Assembly (NCBI GenBank): GCA_963920705.1
Contig: OY987239.1
Coordinates: 4,160,576 to 4,224,575 of the forward strand
Source of the DNA: Odiellus spinosus
Taxonomy: Eukaryota > Arthropoda > Arachnida > Opiliones > Phalangiidae
DNA length: 64,000 nucleotides
Direction of reading: 5' to 3'
This document shows positions 21,497 through 32,484 of this stretch, piece by piece (positions within the stretch are counted from its first letter, which is position 1; each line of letters opens with the position of its first letter). The position numbers were made by a program, and so were the translations under genes. The notes beneath the pieces were generated by a model. It searched no databases, was not told the DNA's origin, and saw only the letters and a program-made list of their open reading frames with translations.

Positions 21497-22020
21497 TAAA
21501 GGGAGAATGCAACCTATCAATAAGTGATTTTTTTAACGATTCTTTATGGTTTAAATAGGCCTAATCCTTTAACGAAGAAATTTATGAACAAACGTTAAAT
21601 TAGAAATAAATTTAAAATTCGCTCCGAAAATAGCCTAAGCGGGATTCATGGAGACCCTGATTTCCTCGCGTGTAAGATCTAGAGACCAATTGAACGCGAT
21701 TGTAGGTCTCGTGGAGATCTCGCGGGGACAACGGACCTTCGCTCCCTGGTCGCTAGACCTTAAACTGAGGTAATTCAGGGTCTCCATGAATCCAATTTAA
21801 GCATATTTTACGGCCAAATTTTTAATTTTTTTATAGCTTAAGATTTGTTTTTTAAGGGAGAATGGAACCTGACAACGAGTGATTTTTTTTTTATCGATTC
21901 CTTATGGTTCAAATAGGTCTATTCCACTAGTGAAAGAAATTACGAATAAATATTAAACTAGAAATACGGTTAAAACTTTCCCGGGAAATAGGCTTATCGG
22001 GCCCGACCACCCACCGTGGA
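21497..22020 (+). repeat. Two direct diverged copies of an AAGGGAGAATG-start repeat
   Basis: 21497-21640 and 21853-22010 both begin AAGGGAGAATG, continue AACC...AGTGATTTTTT and share ATGGTT(T/C)AAATAGG and downstream blocks. The same start occurs at 3538 and in the TA-flanked MITE at 46961, suggesting one terminal-repeat family. Confidence 0.65.
21642..21793. mobile_element. 152-bp inverted-repeat element (MITE-like)
   Basis: Perfect 19-bp termini GGATTCATGGAGACCCTGA and the complement enclose a GC-richer core. It lies between the two repeat copies listed around it. Noncoding. Confidence 0.75.
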
Positions 22021-22315
22021 TTTCTGTGATTTCAAAATTGTTGTTTGGATTTCGCGAGGGGATTTCGTTTGATTTTGGATTTTCAAATTTTCCAATTGAT
22101 TTTGTTAGATATTGAAAAGGTTTCTCCTGATTTCGTCGACTTTTAGAAGTTTAAAATCTAATTAAGCTTTGGCGTAGAACGCTGACGACGTTAAGCAAAA
22201 TATCTCGCGAATTTTCCACTTTCGCGAGAACGCCCGAGAAGAGGCTGCCTGGCGCGAGCTATAAACTCAACCGCTTCTCTCAAACTTGTTTCAATAGTTT
22301 AAACTTAAAGGCCTA
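22021..22315. other. No recognised gene
   Basis: Intergenic, with a GC-richer TCGCGAGAACGCCCGAGAAG patch near 22220. Nothing assigned. Confidence 0.35.
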
Positions 22316-22700
22316 GGATTTCTTCTGCCTGTTTCACTGGAAGTGGGCTCACCTTCTGAGCTTCCCCTAAACTGGGAGAACATTCACTCCACACAGACAC
22401 TGCTTCTCAATTGGAGAAACCTTCGCCAAAAGTGTAAACAGCAACAATAGTGAAACAAAAGCAAATAAACAAACAAACAAAAAAAAAACAAAAAAAAAAA
22501 AACACGTAAATCGGTCCTTGTCATGTACATCAAAAACTATACCTCTCATACTAATGCTGTTGCCATCGTTGTATTAGATCTTGTATATAATGATTTTATT
22601 GTTTTAAATATTTAACCATGTAACTTGTGAGCTATGCTCCTCCCTGATACAAAAGGGATTCCTCAGGGAAAAGTAAATAAAGCATTCATTCATTCTGGGT
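22316..22700 (+). mobile_element. Probable LINE 3'-end fragment with (ATTC)n tail
   Basis: It ends AAGTAAATAAAGCATTCATTC, a short tandem tail like those of CR1/L2-group LINEs, preceded by TGCTCCTCCCTGATACAAAA. The region is noncoding and has no ORF2 residues, so it would be a severely 5'-truncated copy. Confidence 0.4.
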
Positions 22701-22835
22701 AGCTAGGCAAGAGAAAGCCTGTAGGGTGAGTTTGTTTCCAGGGTGACAGGCAGAAGTAATCCGAGGCCTTTAAGAAAAAGTTGTTAAATAAACCTGATAT
22801 TCATATTTGTAATTAAATTTTGATTCGGTTCTACC

Positions 22836-23052
22836 CCGATTCGCCCAAAACATTTGGCCCAATTCCCATTTCGACCAATCTCAATTGGCCCAATCTCAAT
22901 TGGCCCAATCCCAACTTTCCCAATTCCCAATCAGCCCAATTTATTAGGCCCAATCCTATTTCGTCCAATCCCATTTCCCCTAATTACCATTTCGCCAAAT
23001 GACATTTCGCATAATTCCATTTTTGCCAAATTCTTATTTCGCCCAATCCACA
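22836..23052 (+). repeat. Array of short degenerate repeats, set i, left
   Basis: About a dozen 14-17 nt units vary around GCCCAATTCCCATTTC. The reverse complement of the same motif recurs at 28305-28540, so the two arrays form an inverted pair around the LINE and telomere-like block. The overlapping reading frames are artefacts of the repeat. Confidence 0.85.
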
Positions 23053-23401
23053 CCCAAGGCATATGCGAACAAAATCCTCTTGATCGGTTCCTTCGTCCTG
23101 TTTAATTATTTCTACACGCACTTCTTGATGTAACTAAGCAATTTACTTTATTAATTTTGGTAACCCAACCCAACCTACCTTAATGGAAAAAAGGCGGGCA
23201 ACACTGCTAACGCGTTCTTAGGGCTCCTGTTTATTTCGGTTTTTATTTTAGTTTTTTTGAGTTTTTCGCGGTTCTAAATTCATTTTACTTAAGTGTAAAT
23301 AATTTCCGCGTTGAATTATTCAACTTGTGTTAGTTTTGATGGTATTCTTCAAGTTATATTTACAATTTATAAGCTAGCCTTAGGCCTTGGCCAAGTTTGA
23401 A

Positions 23402-24874
23402 ATGTCTTTATATCGGACGCCTCCGCCTGTGACTATTAACAGGGCTGCCAAATATATGTATAATGGTACCCCTCCGGTTTTATTTGATGCTGCTGAAGAG
23501 CCTAATTCATCAAAGTTCTCATCCTTGGAGTCAGATGGACTTGATTCTCAAGCTCTACCTAAAGGGTTTGTCCCTTGTAATAATTCTGATCTCCTTACTG
23601 AAAACGACGGTGGGGATGTAGTCGATTCCACCTTAAACCCTAGTCAATCCACGAAACGAAAAGGTCGTACCACTAAACCTGCCAAGTCTACTATTAAGAC
23701 TAAAGCTAAGTCAAATCTTGGGAACGCTCCTGGTGATTCTGTGATCTCTGAGGCCTCCCAACCACTGGGAAAACCTAAGAAGCTTGTAAAATCTTCCCTC
23801 ACTGATCACTGTCCCACTTGTGAAACTGTTGTTGAAGCTGATGACAAGGCTTTTAACTGTGATATCTGCACTCACTGGTGCCATATAAGTTGTGCCAATG
23901 TACCTGAGAAGTTTTTCGAACTTCATACTAAATCTCCATGCCAGAATTTTTTATTCCTCTGTCCTAAGTGTATCTCCCTTGGTCCAAAGTTCCTGCGTAC
24001 GCTCTCTGATCTTTCAAAAGAAATCTCTAGTTTGAAAACTAGGGAAGCGGACTCGTTGATCTCTCTTAAATCCGAATTGGAAACACTTACTTATAAGCTC
24101 TTGACACTTGAGGAAACTGCAATACAAACTACCACCACCATTTCCAGGCTTGAAAGTCAGTTGGGGGAGCATACTACCTCCCTTGTTAACTACGATATTT
24201 CTTCTACTAATCGCGCTAGCCCCTCTGATAAGGGTCTCAAAGTGAACTTCAGTGGCGATGATGATATTACTAAAAATTCCTTAAAGGAATGTATCGACGA
24301 ACAGCTTGAGATCAGTGCTAGAAAGTGCAATGCACTAATCTTCAATGTACCTGATAATGACAATCTTCAATGTGATATCCGAAATTGTCACGGCATACTT
24401 CAGGAACTTGATTTTACTTACTCGCAGTGCCAAAATATACAAATAGACAGGATTGGGCGTTTCATGGATGGCAAGAACAGGCCTTTACGTTTACGTTTTC
24501 AGTCTGTGAGTCACAGGCAATATTTTATACAGGGTGTTAGGTCTTTGAGAGACCATGATCAGAACTATTTCGTCTTCCCAGTGGCACCAGATCGCACGGT
24601 GGCCCAACGCCGTGCCCATAAAATTCTTCTAACGGAATTACATCAGCTGCGATCTCAAGATCCCTCGGGCACTTATTTCATCCGTAGTGGAAAAATTGTT
24701 CATAATATCGGTGACTCTGACACCGCGAACATTACTGTCCCTTCATCTTCCCAAACTATTCCAATGATATTTGAAAACCAGCCTTCTCATTCTCATCTTC
24801 CAAGCGATGTTTCCTCCAATACTATCAGCCCTCCCTCATCTCCCTCAAGTTTACCAAGTACCTCAAAAAACTAA
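23402..24874 (+). CDS. LINE ORF1 protein with PHD-type zinc finger
   Basis: 490 codons from the first ATG. Residues 1-135 are low-complexity and basic. A Cys/His-rich PHD-like finger runs from about 140 to 192 (CPTCETVVEADD, CDICTHWCHISCANVP, LCPKC). A coiled coil follows (about 197-255, leucine-heptad pattern ISSLKTREADSLISLKSELE). A folded region from about 300 begins KCNALIFNVPDND and includes RIGRFMDGKNRPLRLRFQ, typical of CR1-group ORF1 nucleic-acid-binding parts. It would coat LINE RNA and chaperone target-primed reverse transcription. The stop precedes the ORF2 endonuclease start by about 65 bases. Confidence 0.85.
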   Translation: MSLYRTPPPVTINRAAKYMYNGTPPVLFDAAEEPNSSKFSSLESDGLDSQALPKGFVPCNNSDLLTENDGGDVVDSTLNPSQSTKRKGRTTKPAKSTIKTKAKSNLGNAPGDSVISEASQPLGKPKKLVKSSLTDHCPTCETVVEADDKAFNCDICTHWCHISCANVPEKFFELHTKSPCQNFLFLCPKCISLGPKFLRTLSDLSKEISSLKTREADSLISLKSELETLTYKLLTLEETAIQTTTTISRLESQLGEHTTSLVNYDISSTNRASPSDKGLKVNFSGDDDITKNSLKECIDEQLEISARKCNALIFNVPDNDNLQCDIRNCHGILQELDFTYSQCQNIQIDRIGRFMDGKNRPLRLRFQSVSHRQYFIQGVRSLRDHDQNYFVFPVAPDRTVAQRRAHKILLTELHQLRSQDPSGTYFIRSGKIVHNIGDSDTANITVPSSSQTIPMIFENQPSHSHLPSDVSSNTISPPSSPSSLPSTSKN

Positions 24875-24876
24875 AT

Positions 24877-27762
24877 TCGAATCAACTTTCTTCCCATTCC
24901 CTCGGTTCAGTCCTTGTTACTGGTACGTCGAACTCTCTTACCATAATTACTTTCAATGCTCAATCTCTTTTGGGGAAATTTAAAGAATTTAGTACGGTGG
25001 CTCCTAGCTGGAATGCCGATTGTATCTGTATCACCGAGACCTGGACTACTGATTCTCAGAGTGATGCTAATTTTACCCTCCCTGGATATCAATTTCTTAG
25101 AAGAGATCGCATCGGCCAAATTGGTGGCGGTGTCTTGGTTTACGTCCGAAATGGCCTTGTTTTTCATGAAGTTTCCCCAATAAACCGTTACACCGAATCT
25201 ATCTGGATCGAATTGAAACCTATCAACTGTGATAAATGGCTTTTGCTATCGTGTGTATATAGACCTTCAACTACCTCACAAGAGAATAACCTCCAACTGA
25301 TCTCAAATATATCGGAAGTAATTCGGGCAAATAGGAACATGGACATGATTTTTCTTGGTGACTATAATCTCCCTGAGATTGACTGGACTACCACTTCGCT
25401 TAAACCCCAGGCGTCTGTTGCTCATGAACTGTATCTAGATGCCTTCCAACGTAATTTCCTTCAGCAACATGTACTTTTTCCCACACGTTATTCACAGTCA
25501 CGAAATATTAGCTCAAACACTTTAGACTTAGTGCTTACTCCAGCTAATGTTCAACCTATCATCACTGACTTACCTCCCCTTGGCCGAAGTGATCATGTCG
25601 TCTTAAGTATAACATACCCGACTCTTCCAAGTGTCGCCAATCCTACACCTCCTCTATCTTTTGAACATAATTTTGACTATTCGCGTGCTGATTTTGACTC
25701 CCTTAACGCTCTGATTGCTAAGGCTGATTGGGCTCCCTTAAATTCTCTACCGATGGAGGACGCCTGGCAATATTTCAAGGCTACTCTTTTTGATTGCGTT
25801 GCCCAGGCTGTACCCTTATACTCACCTACGTCTACTACTAACAAGCGTCCGTGGATTTCTCTACCAACAAAGCGGGCTATAAGAAAAAAGGAGCGGCTCT
25901 GGAAAAAATTACAATATGCCACTCGTTCTAATAATGTTGCCTCGTACAATCGTTTACAATCCATTTATAAAGACCAGGTGCAACTTGTTAAGGTCTTAAT
26001 TTCTCGTGCTAAAGCTGAATCCCACCGCAGAAAATTTAAAACTATAAAAAAAAACCCAAAAGCTTTTTATCGTTTTGTTAAAAAACAAATACGCGTGCCT
26101 CCATCTAAACTGAATATAAAACTTCTAAATGGTGACAAAGTGGATTCTGACTTCCTAATGGCTAATTGTCTAAATGAGACACTTGCCACTCATTTCAATG
26201 CTGCTCATGACAATCTCGAAAATATCCCAATTACTGTGACTCCAACTATGTCTCACTATATTCCATCTCCTCGTGAAATACGGTGTATTCTAAAATCCCT
26301 TGATACCAAAAGTGCTTCTGGTCCGGATGGCATCCCTAATAGCCTACTTAAAAAGTGTGCCAACACCCTTACTAAACCATTAAATTTTCTATTCACGATT
26401 TCGCTTAATTCGGGTGAGCTTCCCCGTGACTGGTGTATAGCGAACATTACTCCACTTTACAAAGGCAAAGGTAAAAAATGCGATGCTGCAAATTATAGAC
26501 CAATCAGTCTTACGTCCACAGTTTGTAAAGTTCTCGAAAAGTGTATTAGATCAGCTCTTTTGGCTCACACTAGTTCCTATCTTAGCAAAGATCAACACGG
26601 TTTTCTCAGCGGTAAATCGGTAGAATCTAACTTATTATCAGCCCTGGCTATTTGGTTGGATGCTTTCGATAAAAACCTTCGCACTGATGTGATATACCTT
26701 GACATAGCGAAGGCATTTGACTCAGTTCCTCACCAACGTTTGTTAAGTAAACTTCGACTATCTTTTGGTGTTACTAATAATGTACATATCTGGTTACAAA
26801 ACTACCTTTTATTTCGCTCTCAGCGTGTGCGTGTCGGCAACACTTTAAGCTATTCTCTCCCTGTAACTAGCGGTGTCCCCCAGGGCAGTGTTTTAGGCCC
26901 CTTACTTTTTGTTTTATATATCAACGACATCCCTGGCAACATTAAGTCTCATCTCCGGTTGTTTGCGGATGACCTCAAAATATTTCGTGTCATTCAATCC
27001 CATGATGATATTCGAACTCTCCAGTCTGATTTGCGTACTTTGGAAGTTTGGTCTACCGCTAATGGTCTGCATTTTAATGACTCAAAATCAGTGATCCTCT
27101 CGATACAACGCCAAAAATTAGACATAAGATCTCCATCCCCCTACTATTTGTTTGATCGTAATATCCAACGGGTAAATGAGTGTCGCGATTTAGGGGTTCA
27201 AATAACTAATGACTTGAAATTTAATACGCATATCTCTAAATTATGCGGTCGGGCCTCTGGACTTATTGCCACTATTAAAGCCAACTTCTCGGGTATTCAC
27301 CCAGAAATGCTCACTCGACTCTTCGGATGTTACGTTCGTCCTCTCTTGGAGTCCTCTAGTCAAATTTGGAACCCGTATTTATCTAAGGATATTAAATTAT
27401 TAGATGATGTACAGGCACGGGCCTCCCGAGTTCCATACTCTCTTCGGAATCTCCCGCGTGCTCAGCGTATTTCGCAGTTAAATTGGCCCCCTCTTAGTAC
27501 TAGACGTATGTACTTAGATTTATCTCATCTATTCAAAACTTTATATGACCCTGATCAGCCATATTTTACTTTTGCCAATAAAAGTGTCAGTACTCGTGGT
27601 CACTCCCGGAAATTGTTTTTAAGGCCTTCTATCAGGGAGACTTTGCGTCACTCCTTTTTCAGGAGGGTTATTCCCCAGTGGAATGCCCTTCCTGAAGAGT
27701 TGGTATCTTTGAGAGCCCATCACCTATTTAAAGCTAAACTTAAAGAGTATCTTTGTTTGTAA
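24877..27762 (+). CDS. LINE ORF2: apurinic-type endonuclease and reverse transcriptase
   Basis: The open frame overlaps the end of ORF1 and has no ATG before the endonuclease; the domain begins LTIITFNAQSLLGKF at about 24937 and contains CICITETW, LLSCVYRP, IFLGDYNLPEIDW, LDLVLTP and GRSDHVV. RT motifs are SGPDGIPN, NYRPISLTSTVCKVLEK, DQHGFLSGKSVESNL, VIYLDIAKAFDSVPH, SGVPQGSVLGPLLF and catalytic LRLFADD, then the C-terminal FFRRVIPQWNALPEELV block. It has the catalytic acidic residues for both activities. Absence of a start codon suggests coupled translation from ORF1 or a non-AUG start. Start given is approximate. Confidence 0.88.
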   Translation, partial: SNQLSSHSLGSVLVTGTSNSLTIITFNAQSLLGKFKEFSTVAPSWNADCICITETWTTDSQSDANFTLPGYQFLRRDRIGQIGGGVLVYVRNGLVFHEVSPINRYTESIWIELKPINCDKWLLLSCVYRPSTTSQENNLQLISNISEVIRANRNMDMIFLGDYNLPEIDWTTTSLKPQASVAHELYLDAFQRNFLQQHVLFPTRYSQSRNISSNTLDLVLTPANVQPIITDLPPLGRSDHVVLSITYPTLPSVANPTPPLSFEHNFDYSRADFDSLNALIAKADWAPLNSLPMEDAWQYFKATLFDCVAQAVPLYSPTSTTNKRPWISLPTKRAIRKKERLWKKLQYATRSNNVASYNRLQSIYKDQVQLVKVLISRAKAESHRRKFKTIKKNPKAFYRFVKKQIRVPPSKLNIKLLNGDKVDSDFLMANCLNETLATHFNAAHDNLENIPITVTPTMSHYIPSPREIRCILKSLDTKSASGPDGIPNSLLKKCANTLTKPLNFLFTISLNSGELPRDWCIANITPLYKGKGKKCDAANYRPISLTSTVCKVLEKCIRSALLAHTSSYLSKDQHGFLSGKSVESNLLSALAIWLDAFDKNLRTDVIYLDIAKAFDSVPHQRLLSKLRLSFGVTNNVHIWLQNYLLFRSQRVRVGNTLSYSLPVTSGVPQGSVLGPLLFVLYINDIPGNIKSHLRLFADDLKIFRVIQSHDDIRTLQSDLRTLEVWSTANGLHFNDSKSVILSIQRQKLDIRSPSPYYLFDRNIQRVNECRDLGVQITNDLKFNTHISKLCGRASGLIATIKANFSGIHPEMLTRLFGCYVRPLLESSSQIWNPYLSKDIKLLDDVQARASRVPYSLRNLPRAQRISQLNWPPLSTRRMYLDLSHLFKTLYDPDQPYFTFANKSVSTRGHSRKLFLRPSIRETLRHSFFRRVIPQWNALPEELVSLRAHHLFKAKLKEYLCL

Positions 27763-27975
27763 ATTTATTGCTCTACGCCATGTGTTTGTTTGTAAAATTT
27801 CTCAAATATGGCTTATTTCTTTGTGGCCCGTAGTCATGTTTATTATTAATTTTATTGTACTATTTTTGTATAATTTTCATTTTCCTGACTATGACTTGTT
27901 ATTTAAAGAGCTGTTAAGGTTGTGCTCAACCCTAGCTCTCCCCGAAAAAGGAGCAAAAAAAAAAAAAAAACCCAA

Positions 27976-28290
27976 AAAACCCTAACCCAACCCAATCTAT
28001 AGAACAATTTTCTTTATTAGTTTTGGTTACCTAACCTAACCTAACCCAAGCCAACCTAACCCAAGCCAACATAACCCAACTCAATCTTAAGAACTATTTT
28101 CTTTATTAATTTTGGAAACCTAACCCAATTCAATACAATCTACCTTAACCCAACATAATCTACCTTAACCCAACCTAATCTACCGTAACCCAACATAATC
28201 TGCCTTAACCCAACATAATCTACCTTTACCTAACCTAACCTAACCCAACCCAATCTAAAGAACAATTTACTTTATTAGTTTTGGTAAAAT
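27976..28290 (+). repeat. Interstitial telomere-like CCTAA repeats and related units
   Basis: Immediately after the LINE poly-A come CCCTAACCCAACCC, then CCTAACCTAACCTAACCC and several units of the form AATTT(A/T)CTTTATTA(A/G)TTTTGG followed by AACCCAACCTAATCTACC. One such unit also stands upstream of the LINE (about 23140-23190). CCTAA/TTAGG is the canonical arthropod telomere repeat, but similar tracts are common inside arthropod chromosomes. Confidence 0.7.
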
Positions 28291-28304
28291 AACCCAACCT
28301 AACA

Positions 28305-28540
28305 ATTTTAGGCGAAACGGGAAAAGGAATTTTAGGTTGAGCGAAATGGGAATAGATAATTCTTTACTAACTGATAAAACGATTGGGCGAAGTGGGATTG
28401 GGCGAATTGGGACAAGGAAATTTTGGTTTGGGCGAATTGGGAATCGATAATTTTGGGCCAAATGGTAATACGTTTGGGTGAAGTAGGATTGGGCGAAATG
28501 GGAATAGATAATTTTGGGCGAAATATTTGGGCAAAATGGG
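28305..28540 (-). repeat. Array of short degenerate repeats, set i, right
   Basis: Units of the type GGGCGAAATGGGAATAGAT, the reverse complement of the left array consensus, about ten copies with varied spacing. It marks the other end of a possible 5.7-kb composite element. Confidence 0.85.
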
Positions 28541-29123
28541 AACAAACCTTTGAGGTTAGAACATTTGTTAAACTTCGAGAAACAATATATTTTATAGGAG
28601 TTAGCGTGATTTGAAATTAAATTAGTTTAATTTTTTTTGACCACATAGTCGTATTGTTTGTTAAAAAAGAATTGAAGTAGCTTAATTAAATTTATCAGAT
28701 TTTGGTTATTTAGTGAGTTAGCTGGCTCCTAGCACATCCTAGCTCACCCTAGCTCGTTCTAGCTGGCACACATATGAGACAAAAACTTTTTAAAATCGTT
28801 TAATTTAAAAAACATGAATTGCATCGTAATCATCATTAAAATTTTTAACAGAATATTTAAATTATAAAGATCAACGTTTTTAAGCGAGTTAACCGAGGAC
28901 TAGCTGATCCTAGCGAAAAGTTATGGCTCACATATGTGACGAAAATTTGGAAACCGTATTTAATTTTAAAGAGGCAAAGGGTACGTAATGTTAATTAAAA
29001 TTTATTTATTACAGTATATCGAAATTTGAAAGATCTGTGTTTTTAAGCGAGATAGCTACGCCCTAGCTGCCCTAAATAGTTAGTGCTTTTACTAGCTGAG
29101 ATGAACCTGGAACATATGTGTGC
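28541..29123. other. No recognised gene; short CTAGCT-rich repeats
   Basis: AT-rich sequence with small clusters such as CCTAGCTCACCCTAGCTCG near 28740. No coding region. Confidence 0.4.
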
Positions 29124-29508
29124 CAGTAGCCTAAAATTCTCCTTTTTTCTAAAAATCTTAATTGTTCCTTCATCTTCATATTTTTTCCATTATTTTCCAT
29201 AATTGAAAATTAGAATTTGAAAATTTTTAAACATTTTAGCCAGCTTAACCTTTTCTAGTTTCAAAGCTGGAACACTTGTGTAACACAAACGTTAAAATCT
29301 GCATTGTAACTAAAACAGTAGCCTAAAATTCTCCTTTTTTCTAAAAATCTTAATTGTTCCTTCATCTTCATATTTTTTCCATTATTTTCCATAATTGAAA
29401 ATTAAAATTTGAAAATTTTTAAACATTTTAGCCAGCTTAACCTTTTCTAGTTTCAATGAAGCTGGAACACTTGTGTAACACAAACGTTAAAATCTGCATT
29501 GTAACTAA
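29124..29508 (+). repeat. Two tandem copies of a 192-bp unit
   Basis: 29124-29315 and 29316-29508 are nearly identical, beginning CAGTAGCCTAAAATTCTCC and ending before CTAAAA. Only a few differences separate them. Confidence 0.9.
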
Positions 29509-29689
29509 AAATTTTGATTGTTCCTAATAATATAATTTTTTTTTTCTGTAAGGTCCAGATTTGTTTCTAGGTATATATAAATGAAACAGGTGTTTTTATT
29601 GTACGCTATAATGTCAATTCCATGCTCTTTCCAGGTTTGGTTAAAAAGAACAACCCAAACTCCCCATAGGAATTTGGGTAACGTAATGT

Positions 29690-32065
29690 TAAATTTTTTA
29701 CCTCCCCGACTGAACTTTAGTTCAGGGGGAGGTTTTACACTGGACGTGTCTGTGTGTCTGTGTGTCTGTCACTTCCTGTGTAAGCGGATATCCTGTGTAA
29801 CCGGAAGTCACGTGACCTAGCTCGAGGAGCAAAAAGTCTAGAGACTTAATCATGCCCGCTTATCGTTCAATTCCGTTTAACGGGAATTACCTCCTTTAAG
29901 CGTGGCTGCCACATTGAGTTTCAGGTGTCGTGCAATTATATGCAACAGGACGTCTCGAATTGCATATTATCGCCTTTCACCATCCACTTTACGGTCAAAC
30001 CTCGATGCTGGACAGTAGAAGGCGATTGTACGCAATGGGACGTCTCCCATCGTTACAATCACCTCCGACCATCCCTACACCAAGGTCCAACCTCAAGTGT
30101 CCGATCTCAGCGGGCCATATTAGCGAGGCGTCCCTCACTAATATAGTCCACATCAACCTTCCACTCCACTCATCTCCTCCCTCCACGGGTCTTTGTGGTG
30201 CAGTTACCGAATGCCTAGGGTTACGATAAACGTCTAGACGTTGAGAAGGGGGGGTTTTCCCCAACTCTTCTCGGTTACTCGCTCGATGAATAAAGGTTAG
30301 CGAAAGCTATATATACCCCTTTTCCATGCCCAAACTATTTTGGCCTTATGCCGCGATATCTTTTAGTGAATTGAAGCGTATAATGCATTTAAATTTTAAT
30401 TTAATATCATAATATTGTTAAACTGAATCTAATTAATAATGAAGCTGAAAAATCAAATAAAAATTCGAGATAGTTTAGAAGATATTTAAGAAATTGTCCA
30501 AAAATTTAGTGAAATTTGACCGTTTAAAACCAGCTTGAGTTGGCAACACGCGTTAAGCTGTTTTTCATATATCATTTAGTCCAAAAAGCAAAGGTATAAC
30601 GGGCAGTATAGTCTAAGGCTTGCTGCAAACTTGGGGTGGATTGAAGAATCTAAATAAAGGTACGTTTACACGGCCATCAGAGATAGAAATGATATAAGAT
30701 TGAAAGCTGAGGCGGATTGATACAAAATGTTAAACCTCTTAAGAAAAATGATAGTGGTGAAAACTCTCCTTGAACAAAAGTACAGTAGGTTTCCCGTGTT
30801 TAAAAAACAACAATTTTGAAGAAAAAATTACATCTGATGTTGGAAAAAAAATAGACTTCAGTTTTCTCCACTATAAAACCAAGAAACATTTCCGATTATT
30901 TTCATAATCGAAATAAGCCGTGCGCTGTGAACTTCGAGACCAGTAGACCAGACCAAACAAGAGGAGAAGAGGCCAGACCAGACGAAAGAGAGCTATAATG
31001 ACTTAAGGGAGATAATCAACCAGCGCAGAATGTTATCACCATTTGAAGTCAACAGAGCAGCGACACGGCTTTCATTTATCACCAGAAATAGACGGCCCGG
31101 CTACGAAGAATTGAAACGTGCAAGCAGTTAGTGTTTTCGAATTAGACATGTGAGATACCTACAGTCAGTAAAAGCTCGGCAGTTCTTCATACGGTCTCGT
31201 AATTGTAATCATAAAAGCAGCTATCAAATATAAGTACTAACGGTATGGAAATTTGTCTACTTTCAGTCTTTTAAGATATTTTTTTATAATAGGTGTGGAA
31301 GCTACCGTCTTGTCAGCCGGTTTGGAAAATAACCTCTAGACCATCTCCATCCTTGGATTCTTCCAATGACTGGGATCACTTGTATGATGAAAATATCAGT
31401 AATGGTCCTCTATTAGCACATCAAAACAAGAATTTCAGACGAAAATTGTACCGGAAGTAATTACCAATCATCTACCGACAATGGGTTGTAAATGGAACAT
31501 TCAGTCTACAATATTTCTTGGTTTGTCCAAGAGGAACTTGCTACTACATCTTCGTTGTGTTCATTCCTTGTCTTTCTTGCCATCCCAGACTAAATTATTT
31601 GTCTTTATCAAATCAGTGGATTAGCAAAGATAATCACACAGTACGGTATGGGAATGAGTCTACTTTCAGTCTTTAAGATTTATTTTTTTTTATCATAGGA
31701 GTGTAAACTAACGTCTTGTCAGCCGGTTTGGAAAATAACCTCTCGACCAACTCCATCCTTGAATTCTTCCAATGACTGGGATCTCTCGTATGATGAAAAT
31801 ATCAGTAATGGTCCTCTATTAGCACGTCAAAACCAGAATTTCAGACGAAAACTGTGCCGGAAGTAATTGCCAATCATCTACCGATAATGGGTTGTAAATG
31901 GAACATTCATTCTAGAATATTTCTTGGTTTGTCCAAGAGGAACTTGCTACCATATCTTCGTCGTTTTAATTCCTTGTATTCCTTACCATCCCAGACTAAA
32001 TCCTTCGTCTTTATCAACTCAGTGGATTATGGAAGAAAATCACGCAGTATAGCCTATGCTCAAGT
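29690..32065 (+). repeat. Dispersed repeat, copy 2, with internal tandem duplication
   Basis: Homologous to 9940-11850. The 3' part is duplicated in tandem (about 31230-31640 and 31650-32050), each half containing CCGGAAGTAATT(A/G)CCAATCAT and ATGGGTTGTAAATGGAACAT. Short frames are not conserved between copies, so no gene is called. Confidence 0.8.
29701..29732 (+). other. Hairpin, CCTCCCC/GGGGAGG type, second copy
   Basis: Identical plan and sequence to 9944-9975, at the start of the second copy of the dispersed repeat. Confidence 0.8.
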
Positions 32066-32127
32066 GTTAATTTATATTAAAAAGCACTTGTATTTTACAT
32101 ATTTACTTTGAAAATAAACATTTCATT

Positions 32128-32255
32128 TGGTGCGTCTATTATGAAATCTACGCCCTGCCGCGTATAATTATGGGTAACGCGGGACATATCATTTGGTGTG
32201 TATATTAAGAAATCTACGCCCTGCCGCATATAATTATGGGTAACGCAGGACACTC
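32128..32255 (+). repeat. Tandem duplication of about 64 bp
   Basis: Two units starting CATTTGGTG and containing AAATCTACGCCCTGCCGC and AATTATGGGTAACGC. Confidence 0.85.
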
Positions 32256-32381
32256 TTTTGCATTCTCTGAATCCTTGAGGTTAAGGTAAAATACTTATAC
32301 TCCGTAACCTAGATGGGAAATAAAGTGTGATTGCAATGCACGCTGTTTCTTCTACTCTTCCAATACTCTACACTTCTTTTC

Positions 32382-32484
32382 AACTTTTATTTTAGGTAAG
32401 GTTAGGTTAGGTAAGGTTAGGTTAGGTTAGCTTACCCTAACGTCGGGGTCGGGGAGGTTATATTTTGGTTTCCCAACTTGTTTG
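32382..32484 (+). repeat. Dispersed repeat with GGTTAGG tract, plus-orientation copy
   Basis: Reverse-orientation relative of 3681-3762: TTTATTTTAGGTAAGG, several GGTTA units, GTCGGGGTCGGGGAGG and GGTTTCCCAACTTGTT. Confidence 0.65.

Larger units (their letters stand above)
23205..27975 (+). mobile_element. Full-length CR1-like non-LTR retrotransposon
   Basis: About 200 bp of 5' UTR, ORF1 (PHD finger, coiled coil, nucleic-acid-binding region), ORF2 (endonuclease and RT), a short 3' UTR and a poly-A run at 27955-27970. Both frames are uninterrupted over 1.45 and 2.8 kb, unlike the other retroelements here, so it looks young and possibly competent. The 5' boundary is estimated from where unique sequence begins. 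I could not find a target duplication because both flanks are repeats. Confidence 0.85.

Noticed and set aside
22820..23105. Pro/Asn/Ile-rich frames in the degenerate array
   Set aside because: Low-complexity translation of short repeats, open in two frames at once.
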